Shown in pieces: positions 1 to 4,796 of a stretch of DNA of 5,693 bases; the first letter of the stretch is position 1, and the number at the start of each line of letters is the position of its first letter. The position numbers were made by a program, and so were the translations under genes. The notes under the pieces were generated by a model, which saw only the letters and a program-made list of their open reading frames with translations, ran no database searches and was not told the origin of the DNA. Origin of the DNA: Deltaproteobacteria bacterium (GTDB lineage Bacteria; Myxococcota_A; Polyangia; Haliangiales; Haliangiaceae); the NCBI GenBank assembly GCA_013813945.1, contig JACCQV010000393.1, positions 1-5,693 on the forward strand, in the 5' to 3' direction.

Positions 1-1
1 C

Positions 2-133
2 CGCAAAGTAGCTCGCGCCGCAGATAGTGACACGCCGGCGGCCGACGCCGAGATTGCCTCGTGCACCGGCGACGCGATCGTCGTCGAGCGCTACCTCGGC
101 AAGCTGCCCCGCAACCTCGCTTCCAGCATCTAG
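2..133 (+). CDS. minC: C-terminal end of probable septum-site protein MinC (5' truncated by window)
   Basis: An open frame enters from the left edge and ends at TAG 131-133, giving the last 43 residues of a protein. The final part reads AEIASCTGDAIVVERYLGKL and is followed by PRNLASSI. This resembles the end of MinC proteins from several phyla, where the last beta-helix rung is followed by a short strand of the type 'PEIA..xGxIVVEPY'. MinC binds FtsZ and is recruited to the membrane by MinD, so its position 26 bp upstream of minD fits the usual minC-minD-minE order. The N-terminal FtsZ-binding domain and most of the beta-helix lie outside the window. The identification rests on context plus a short tail match. 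Another protein fused or adjacent to the min operon cannot be excluded. Confidence 0.6.
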   Translation, partial: RKVARAADSDTPAADAEIASCTGDAIVVERYLGKLPRNLASSI

Positions 134-144
134 TCCCGCACGTC

Positions 145-151
145 AAAGGAG
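145..151 (+). promoter_or_regulatory. Shine-Dalgarno of minD
   Basis: AAAGGAG lies 8 nt before ATG 160. It decides the minD start: the frame stays open upstream to position 61, but that extension is Arg/His-rich, overlaps the minC end and has no homology to MinD. Translation from 160 begins MGRAIVITSGKGGVGKT, the canonical MinD N-terminus. Confidence 0.85.
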
Positions 152-159
152 TTCACGCC

Positions 160-951
160 ATGGGTCGAGCCATCGTCATCACATCAGGCAAGGGAGGGGT
201 CGGAAAGACGACCACCACCGCCAACCTCGGAGCTGCGCTCGCTCAGCTCGGTCACTCCGTCGTGCTGGTCGATGCCGACATCGGCCTGCGCAACCTCGAC
301 GTCGTCATGGGCCTCGAGAACCGCATCGTCTATCACGTGGTCGACGCGATCCGCGGCAAGTTCAGCTTGCAGAAGGCGCTGATCAAGGACCGCCGCATGG
401 ACAACCTGTGGTTGCTCCCCGCGTCGCAGACCGACGACAAGGACGCGGTCTCGCCCGAGGAGATGCGCAGTCTGATCTACGAGCTCAAGATGACGCACGA
501 CTTCGTGCTGATCGATTGCCCGGCCGGCATCGAGCAGGGCTTCAAGAACGCGATCGCCGGAGCCGATGAGGCGGTCGTCGTCGCGACGCCCGAGGTCTCC
601 TCGATCCGCGATGCCGACCGCGTGGTCGGGCTGCTCGCAGCCGCGGATATCCCGTCGCGCTTGATCGTCAACCGGATCTCCGCGCACCTCGTGAAGCGTG
701 GCGACATGCTCTCGCAGGCGGACGTCATCGAGATCCTCGCCCTCGAGATGCTCGGTGCGATCCCGCTCGACGATCAAGTGATCGCCACGACCAACAAGGG
801 CGTCCCGGCGGTGCTCGAGAACAAGTGCCTCGCCGCAAAGGAGTTCATTCGCATCGCGAAGAAGCTCGCCGGCCAGGAGGTCGAGGACGAAGCGGTCGGC
901 TTCTTCACCCGTATCGGCCGCGCGCTCGGCCTGTCTGCCACTCCGGCGTGA
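160..951 (+). CDS. minD: Septum-site determining ATPase MinD
   Basis: This is a 263-residue ParA/MinD-family ATPase; E. coli MinD has 270. With ATP it dimerises on the inner membrane, recruits MinC, and is released when MinE stimulates hydrolysis. The deviant Walker A is KGGVGKT at residues 11-17, with signature Lys11 and Lys16. Switch I is DADIGLRNLD at 38-47, including the catalytic-type Asp40. Walker B/switch II is VLIDCPAGIE at 116-125. The C-terminal membrane-targeting amphipathic helix is visible as GFFTRIGRALGL at 247-258, with aromatic/aliphatic residues on one face and arginines on the other. Five residues (SATPA) follow it. The linker before the helix (QEVEDE) is acidic. The gene sits 26 bp after the probable minC and 14 bp before minE, so the three are almost certainly one transcript. 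The DIGLRNLD, DCPAGIE and TNKGVP (211-216) motifs separate it from ParA and FlhG relatives. Confidence 0.97.
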   Translation: MGRAIVITSGKGGVGKTTTTANLGAALAQLGHSVVLVDADIGLRNLDVVMGLENRIVYHVVDAIRGKFSLQKALIKDRRMDNLWLLPASQTDDKDAVSPEEMRSLIYELKMTHDFVLIDCPAGIEQGFKNAIAGADEAVVVATPEVSSIRDADRVVGLLAAADIPSRLIVNRISAHLVKRGDMLSQADVIEILALEMLGAIPLDDQVIATTNKGVPAVLENKCLAAKEFIRIAKKLAGQEVEDEAVGFFTRIGRALGLSATPA

Positions 952-955
952 GGAG
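951..955 (+). promoter_or_regulatory. Shine-Dalgarno of minE, overlapping the minD stop
   Basis: AGGAG starts on the last base of the minD TGA stop (949-951) and lies 10 nt before the minE ATG at 966. A ribosome finishing minD would stop on top of the minE ribosome binding site, which favours coupled production of MinD and MinE. Confidence 0.75.
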
Positions 956-965
956 CTTTCGAGCC

Positions 966-1220
966 ATGTGGAATGGAATCAAGAACCTCATCTCGGGCAA
1001 GTCGACTCGTGACGTCGCCAAGGGGCGGCTGCACCTCGTGCTCGCTCATGATCGATCGGGTCTCGAGGGCGGTCGGTTGCAGGAGATGCGCGCCGAGATC
1101 GCCGCGGTGATCGCGAAGTACGTGCCGATCGATGCTTCAGCCGTCGAGATCCAGATCGAGACGCGCAGCCGCCAGACTCAGCTGACCGTCTCGTCCGCGA
1201 TCCAGCCGCGTAACGTCTAG
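966..1220 (+). CDS. minE: Cell division topological specificity factor MinE
   Basis: This 84-residue protein (E. coli MinE has 88) stimulates MinD ATPase activity and drives pole-to-pole oscillation or patterning of MinCD. Residues 1-10 (MWNGIKNLIS) form the short amphipathic membrane-binding start. Residues 15-30 (RDVAKGRLHLVLAHDR) match the MinD-binding, anti-MinCD helix, aligning with 'NIAKERLQIIVAERR' of E. coli. The topological specificity domain follows: an Arg/Glu-rich helix ending in IAKYVPID (49-56, aligning with ICKYVQID), then strands EIQIET and TQLTVSSAIQP. The start is fixed by the SD at 951-955; the open frame upstream overlaps minD and is not MinE-like. The stop TAG (1218-1220) overlaps the stop of the convergent kinase gene. 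No coding space separates the two. Confidence 0.95.
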   Translation: MWNGIKNLISGKSTRDVAKGRLHLVLAHDRSGLEGGRLQEMRAEIAAVIAKYVPIDASAVEIQIETRSRQTQLTVSSAIQPRNV

Positions 1221-1236
1221 CCGAGATCTCGGTTGC
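1217..1236. terminator. Palindrome at the minE/kinase convergence, possible weak bidirectional terminator
   Basis: A perfect 12-bp palindrome, CCGAGATCTCGG, occupies 1221-1232 directly after the minE stop. Allowing A-U and G-U pairs, the RNA could form a stem of about 6-7 bp around a GATC tetraloop (1218-1235). Only a short T pair follows on the + strand, with no real U-tract, so intrinsic termination would be weak. The same bases encode the last residues of the kinase (RDLG), so the symmetry may be chance. Confidence 0.2.
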
Positions 1237-2896
1237 TGGCGCGTCCACCGCGGACGCGGCCGCCCCACGGCAGCTCGGCGATCAGCGCCTGACCGCGCAT
1301 GCGAAATGGTGGGCTCAGCTGGTTGTTCGCCGCCGCGTGCAGCGTGGTCGCGAGCTCGATCGGTGATGCGAACCTGCGCTGCGGATCCTTTGCGACGGCG
1401 ATCGCGATGAACAGATCGAGATCCGCGGGCAATGTCGGTGCAAGATCCGTCGGCCGCCGCGGCGAGCGATACACGACATCGAACAGGATCTGCGGTGTAT
1501 CCGTTCCGCGGAACGGCGGCTGGCCGGTCAGCGCGCGATATAGCACTGCGCCGAACGAGAACAGGTCGCTGCGCGCGTCGACGGTGTCCCCGCGCGCTTG
1601 TTCCGGGGACATGTAGCCCGGCGTTCCGACGAGCAGGTTCTTTGTCAGCGTGCCCTGCGAGTCGGCGAGCTTCGAGACGCCGAAGTCGAGGATCTTCCAC
1701 GCCGGGGTGCCACCGTCGGGCTCGTGGCGAAACAAGTTCGAGGGTTTGATGTCGCGATGGATGATGCCACCCACATGCGCATCGCGTAGACCGGCGGCGA
1801 TCTGGTCGCACATCGCGAGGACCTCGGGCAGCTCGAGCTGCTTGGCCTTGCGGAGGAACCAGGCGAGGTCGTGTCCGTGAAGCAGCTCCATCACCAGATA
1901 CGGCACGGCGTCATCGAGCGCACCGATCTCGAACACCGAGACGAGGCCGGGCGAGCGCACACGTGACGCGATCTCCGCCTCGCGCTGAAACCGGATGAGC
2001 TGCTCGGGATCCGTCGTGGCGACCAGCGTCTTGACGGCAGCGGTCGACTGGCCGTTCTCGTGGATCGCCGAGTAGACCTCGCCCATGGCACCGCGACCGA
2101 TCACCGGACCGAGGTACCAGCTACCGGCGTGACGTCCGGTATGGCGCCCGATGCGACCGCCGCCGCCCTCGAGCGCCTTGTCCAGATCGAGGTTCGCCTC
2201 GGCGAGCTGCGCGTCGCGCTGCTGGACGACGCGCGCGGCATCCTCGACCTGCATCATCGCGTTCTGCGCGGTGCGGCGTGCATTGCTCGCGAGGCGCAGC
2301 GTCCCGAGAAACACGACCGGGACCATGACGATCGCGAACAGCTGGATCGCCGGCGACTCCGGGCCGCGGATCAGGCCGAGGTCCGGGATCACGCCGAGTG
2401 CGATGAGCAGGGTGCTCGTCGAGTAAATCGCGCAGCCGGCGATGCAGCTGCCGACCGCCCACCGCCGATCCGAGGACGTACCGATGAACGAGATCCCGAG
2501 CGTCGTGGCGATCGGGGCCGGCGAGAACACGCCGATGTAGTAGACGATGATCCCGGAGCCGATCACGGCGGTAACCGTGAACGCGCGGAACAGCCGGCGG
2601 TAGTGTTCGTCGGGCTTGGCGCGGATCGCGACGTACGCGCAGGTGCCGCCGTAGACCACGCAGGCACCCATCGCGGTGTAGCGCAGCCAGTCAACGCCAC
2701 CGAGCAGAGGGAACGAGCACAACGACACCGCGGTCAGCACGAAGAACATCAGCGCCATGCCGCGCGCACGAGCGACCTCGTCGATGCGCAGGGCTTGCTC
2801 GCTGCGCGGACCGACGGTCCCGCTTCCTGCTGGATCTGACGTGCGGCTCGCCGATCGCGCGACGACCGTCGCTTGCTCGTCGCTCGTCGCCGCCAC
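1217..2896 (-). CDS. Membrane-anchored PknB-type Ser/Thr protein kinase with N-terminal six-helix domain
   Basis: A 559-residue transmembrane Hanks-type kinase. After a polar 46-residue start, about six hydrophobic helices lie near 48-66, 72-93, 105-124, 126-141, 146-170 and 183-202. Arg-rich loops (RAKPDEHYRRLFR, SSDRRW, NARR) fall where they would be cytoplasmic in an N-in/C-in topology. Residues 205-243 are a polar, probably coiled-coil linker. The kinase domain covers about 260-525: Gly-loop GRGAMGEV (267-274), ATP-Lys289 (AAVK), alphaC Glu306, HRDIKPSN (380-387, catalytic Asp382), DFG (404-406), GTPGYMSPEQ (424-433), SDLFSFG (443-449) and Arg508. All catalytic residues are present, so it should be active. 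The start is a GTG at 2896, because a TGA lies two codons upstream; no good SD is seen. An ATG at 2758 (Met47) is the only other obvious candidate. The gene lies 30 bp downstream of the basic-protein gene and converges on minE. Confidence 0.93.
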   Translation of the reverse strand: MAATSDEQATVVARSASRTSDPAGSGTVGPRSEQALRIDEVARARGMALMFFVLTAVSLCSFPLLGGVDWLRYTAMGACVVYGGTCAYVAIRAKPDEHYRRLFRAFTVTAVIGSGIIVYYIGVFSPAPIATTLGISFIGTSSDRRWAVGSCIAGCAIYSTSTLLIALGVIPDLGLIRGPESPAIQLFAIVMVPVVFLGTLRLASNARRTAQNAMMQVEDAARVVQQRDAQLAEANLDLDKALEGGGGRIGRHTGRHAGSWYLGPVIGRGAMGEVYSAIHENGQSTAAVKTLVATTDPEQLIRFQREAEIASRVRSPGLVSVFEIGALDDAVPYLVMELLHGHDLAWFLRKAKQLELPEVLAMCDQIAAGLRDAHVGGIIHRDIKPSNLFRHEPDGGTPAWKILDFGVSKLADSQGTLTKNLLVGTPGYMSPEQARGDTVDARSDLFSFGAVLYRALTGQPPFRGTDTPQILFDVVYRSPRRPTDLAPTLPADLDLFIAIAVAKDPQRRFASPIELATTLHAAANNQLSPPFRMRGQALIAELPWGGRVRGGRASNRDLG

Positions 2897-2926
2897 GCCG
2901 CATCATACGGCCGAACGGCGGGAAGG

Positions 2927-3292
2927 TCAGTCGAAGGCGCCGTTGGTCGCGGGCACCGGCAGCGGTAACGAGATCTGGGGCGTCAGCGTCGGCGCGGATG
3001 CCTCGACATCCGTCCAGCCCTCATCGACGTGCGAGGGCGGGGGTGCCTCGACCTGCGGCCTGGTTGCCTTCGGCGCCTTGGGCTTCGCCGTTACGGCTGG
3101 CTTCGGCGGCGACTTCGCGGCCAGCTTTGCCTTTGCTCTGGGCTTCGCCGTCGTCTTCTTGGGTGGCGCTGGCTTCGCCTTCGCCGTGATCGCGTTCGCC
3201 TTCTTCTTCTTCGCTGCTGGCTTCCCTGCTGGGTTCGCTTTGGCCTTCGTCTTCGTCTTCGTCTTCGTCTTCACCCTCGATGATTTCGGCAT
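2927..3292 (-). CDS. Lys/Ala/Pro-rich histone H1-like basic protein
   Basis: A 121-residue low-complexity protein in two parts. Residues 1-78 are extremely basic, with 24 lysines plus Ala, Pro and Thr and motifs such as KTKTKTK, AAKKKK, SPPKP and KPKAPK. This composition resembles eukaryotic H1 tails and bacterial H1-like nucleoid proteins. Residues 81-121 contain no lysine and are Pro/Ser/acidic (PPPSHVDEGWTDVE...), ending in a hydrophobic PQISLPLPVP stretch. There is no membrane segment or enzymatic motif. Binding to DNA or RNA is inferred from composition only; a spacer or anchoring role is possible. The ATG at 3292 has no strong SD. The reading is supported because a lysine-rich frame is unlikely in GC-rich DNA by chance and the frame closes 30 bp before the kinase start. 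It may form an operon with that kinase, and its Thr/Ser-rich tail could be a substrate. Confidence 0.7.
   Translation of the reverse strand: MPKSSRVKTKTKTKTKAKANPAGKPAAKKKKANAITAKAKPAPPKKTTAKPRAKAKLAAKSPPKPAVTAKPKAPKATRPQVEAPPPSHVDEGWTDVEASAPTLTPQISLPLPVPATNGAFD
3245..3272 (+). repeat. Hexanucleotide tandem repeat (CTTCGT), about 4.7 copies
   Basis: CTTCGT is repeated four times without error (3245-3268), followed by a partial fifth copy. On the - strand it encodes the Lys-Thr dipeptide repeat near the start of the H1-like protein. Because the unit is 6 bp, slippage would change the number of KT dipeptides without breaking the frame. Confidence 0.85.
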
Positions 3293-3339
3293 CAGATCGT
3301 TCGTCGCATCAAACCCGCGCTACCGTCAACGCTACTCCC
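3293..3339. promoter_or_regulatory. Short divergent intergenic region
   Basis: This 47-bp gap lies between the start of the basic-protein gene (leftward) and the preferred GTG start of the four-cysteine gene (rightward). If both starts are right, promoters for both genes must lie here or inside the neighbouring coding regions. I see no convincing -35/-10 pair. The region is less GC-rich than its surroundings. Confidence 0.3.
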
Positions 3340-3501
3340 GTGACCGTTCCACCATTCCCCGAGAGCCTGTGTCATCGCTGCACACACCTGCGCGTGATCA
3401 CGAGCGGCAAGGGGTCGGTGTTCCTGATGTGCCAGGAACCGACGCTGCCGAAGTATCCACCGCAGCCGATCCGGGCGTGCCGCGCGTTCACGCCGAAGTG
3501 A
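3340..3501 (+). CDS. Small four-cysteine protein, putative zinc-binding
   Basis: A 53-residue protein from GTG 3340, containing the core ESLCHRCTHLRVITSGKGSV, then FLMCQEPTLPKYPPQPIRAC and a short tail. The four cysteines (C11, C14, C31, C47), with a CxxC knuckle, suggest a small zinc ribbon. The pattern 'CHRC.H.R...S.KGS.FL.C ... PKYPPQP...C..F' looks like a conserved family of small uncharacterised bacterial proteins; this is from memory, not a search. An in-frame ATG at 3280 would add 20 residues (MISASDRSSHQTRATVNATP) that look unlike a conserved start and would overlap the divergent basic-protein gene by 13 bp, so GTG 3340 is preferred. Neither start has a strong SD. The 3' end overlaps the convergent small membrane-protein gene by 14 bp. 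The function is unknown. Confidence 0.75.
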   Translation: MTVPPFPESLCHRCTHLRVITSGKGSVFLMCQEPTLPKYPPQPIRACRAFTPK

Positions 3502-3736
3502 AGCGTCGCGAGATCCGCGCCAACACCAGGTGCACGAATGACGTCGCCACCAGGAAGACACCTACCGCGCAGACGACGACGGACATCTTCCCGATCGGAT
3601 CGTCGGAGCCCACGGTGGCGACCGACGCGATCAGCTGGACCACGAGCACGGTGACGAGGAGCCCCAGGACGCTGGCGGTCACGAGCCGGCGCAGTCGGCC
3701 TCGACGGTCGAGCAGGTCGAACGCAGCATCATTCAT
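3488..3736 (-). CDS. Small two-helix membrane protein, hypothetical
   Basis: An 82-residue protein starting MNDAAFDLLDRRGRLRRLVT. Two hydrophobic helices (about 18-42 and 51-72) are separated by a short polar turn (GSDDPIGK). The Arg-rich segments RRGRLRR before helix 1 and RISRR after helix 2 predict both ends in the cytoplasm, so this is a hairpin in the inner membrane. The open frame extends upstream to 3859, but that part lies inside the TPR gene and is Ser/Arg/Pro-rich shadow. The ATG at 3736 overlaps the end of the upstream gene in the sequence ATGAATGA, so translation is probably coupled by re-initiation. A GGAG sits only one base before the ATG, too close for a normal SD. No family is recognised. 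It may work with the membrane TPR protein encoded upstream. Confidence 0.65.
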   Translation of the reverse strand: MNDAAFDLLDRRGRLRRLVTASVLGLLVTVLVVQLIASVATVGSDDPIGKMSVVVCAVGVFLVATSFVHLVLARISRRFTSA

Positions 3737-4631
3737 GCTCCGAGGACACCGTGGCGCTCGCCCGGTTGCGCTCGTCGATCCAGCGTGCGAGGTCGGGCCA
3801 GCACTCGAGCGGACACCAGCAGAACCGATCGCGCGCCTCGCGGGCGAGGTGGTCCGCAAGATCGTTGTCGCCGCGCACTGCGATCACGCGTGCGAGGGCC
3901 GCGAGCGTGAGGGAGGTGTTGTTGATCTCGAGGGCGAGCCGGATCCAGCGATCGATGCGCTCTTCGTCGAGCTGGAGCTCGCTGTGATTGACGATCGCGA
4001 TCGCGAGGTCCGCACCCGCGAGCGAGACCTCGACGAGCTCCGAGACCGGCTCCGGCGGTGAGATTCCGCCGCGCACCGACTTGGCCTGCGCGACATCGCC
4101 GCGGCGTGCGTGGAGCTCGACCAGTGCGATCTGGATCACGACGCGATGGATATTCTGCGGCCTGAACAACGTCAGCGCGCGCTCGAAGATCCGGATCGCC
4201 TTCTCGTCTTCTCCGCGCGCGTACGCGATGAAGCCTTCGCTCCAGGCTCGCAGCTGCGCGCGAGGTCCGCGCGAAGGAGTCCTCAGCTTCGCCAGGATTG
4301 CTTCTGCCCCGAGGAGGTCCCCGGCGCTGAGTCGCGACTGCGCCTCGACGTACGGGTAGGTCGTGCGGCGGACCGCGACCAGCGTGGCTGCGATGACTCC
4401 ACCGGCCAGCAGTCCCGCCGACAACCCGGTGATCCCCAGGAGCGCGAGCGGCCCGCCCAGGACGAGCCCGCCAATCACGCCGAGCTTCATGTGGTTCAGG
4501 CTGCGGGTACGTCGGCTGACCTCACGACCATGGGAGTCGATGACGAGCAGCTCGCCGGGCCGCACCGTTCGCGCGGACTCGGCGATCCGGAGTCCTTTGC
4601 CAGGCGGCACGAGGTCCGAACCCGTCGACAT
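3729..4631 (-). CDS. Membrane protein with TPR-like repeats, hypothetical
   Basis: A 300-residue protein. Residues 1-47 are polar and contain a short strand-rich stretch (GELLVIDSHGREVSRRTR). Residues 49-88 are Gly/Leu/Ala-rich and form two close membrane helices, with Arg88-Arg89 after the second. The rest is helical. Residues 130-158 (starting WSEGFIAYARGEDEKAI) match the TPR consensus pattern W..G.....G....A...F..AL. Related helix pairs follow near 92-115, 162-186, 200-233 and 239-268. TPR-like domains are usually protein-binding scaffolds, so a cytoplasmic interaction platform tethered to the membrane is inferred. Near the C-terminus, CWCPLECW (271-278) packs three Cys and two Trp, which is unusual. 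The ATG at 4631 has only a weak upstream purine stretch. The gene overlaps the next one by 8 bp. The substrate or partner is unknown. Confidence 0.8.
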   Translation of the reverse strand: MSTGSDLVPPGKGLRIAESARTVRPGELLVIDSHGREVSRRTRSLNHMKLGVIGGLVLGGPLALLGITGLSAGLLAGGVIAATLVAVRRTTYPYVEAQSRLSAGDLLGAEAILAKLRTPSRGPRAQLRAWSEGFIAYARGEDEKAIRIFERALTLFRPQNIHRVVIQIALVELHARRGDVAQAKSVRGGISPPEPVSELVEVSLAGADLAIAIVNHSELQLDEERIDRWIRLALEINNTSLTLAALARVIAVRGDNDLADHLAREARDRFCWCPLECWPDLARWIDERNRASATVSSEHE

Positions 4632-4796
4632 GAGAGCAGTCTCGCTGATTCGTGGCCCAGGTGGCGACTCGAGTGGCCGGCGACTCGCACTACCTGGACC
4701 CCAGTGGTCCTATGTAGTTGCTGCACCGCGCGATCAGTAAGATCGAGGGTCTGTAACCTCTCGACGACCGGCATGCCCGCTGCACATCAAGACGAC
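4632..4796. promoter_or_regulatory. Divergent intergenic region between TPR gene and lipoprotein gene
   Basis: These 165 bp separate two divergent gene starts and should hold promoters for both. It is the only sizeable non-coding stretch in the window. On the + strand, TAAGAT at 4738-4743 resembles a -10 box, but the hexamer 17 bp upstream (TAGTTG, 4715-4720) is a poor -35. On the - strand, TACATA (complement of 4711-4716) is a weak -10 candidate inside the inverted repeat. No strong sigma-70 pair is present, so these are suggestions only. No RNA gene is evident. Confidence 0.4.
4690..4717. repeat. Inverted repeat in divergent promoter region, possible operator
   Basis: The core is GGACC (4696-4700), a 5-bp spacer CCAGT, and GGTCC (4706-4710). 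An outer CTAC (4690-4693) is mirrored by GTAG (4714-4717) with an offset of about one base. Dyads of this size between divergent genes are often repressor or activator sites. No trailing T-tract is present, so it does not look like a terminator. Confidence 0.4.

Noticed and set aside
61..159. 33-residue N-terminal extension of MinD
   Set aside because: It is Arg/His-rich, overlaps the end of the upstream gene, and has no homology to MinD. The SD at 145-151 points to ATG 160.
184..777. 197-residue antisense frame over minD
   Set aside because: It is Asp/Arg/Val-rich and has no SD or recognisable motif. It is a shadow produced by the strong G/C third-position bias of minD.
1137..1811. 224-residue - strand frame overlapping the kinase catalytic domain
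   Set aside because: It is out of frame with the kinase and Arg-rich, while the kinase frame has every catalytic motif in order with no sign of a frameshift.
2060..2839. 259-residue + strand frame inside the kinase gene
   Set aside because: Very rich in Arg, Asp and His, and fully antisense to the membrane-domain coding region. It is a composition shadow.
3245..3272. Hexanucleotide repeat as part of a CRISPR array
   Set aside because: The units are contiguous 6-mers with no spacers. It is a simple coding repeat.
3280..3339. ATG start at 3280 for the four-cysteine protein
   Set aside because: It would overlap the divergent basic-protein gene and add 20 residues unlike a conserved start. GTG 3340 is preferred, though not proved.
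2757..4061. 434-residue open frame on the + strand
   Set aside because: It runs antisense to the kinase start and the basic-protein gene, through the four-cysteine gene in a different frame, and antisense to the membrane genes. Its Phe/Val/Ala repeats are the complement of the Lys/Thr/Ala codons of the basic protein. No family or start signal is seen.
4741..4765. Possible hairpin around CGAGGG...CCTCTCG
   Set aside because: The arms match only imperfectly and there is no T-tract. It is too weak to call a terminator or structured RNA.
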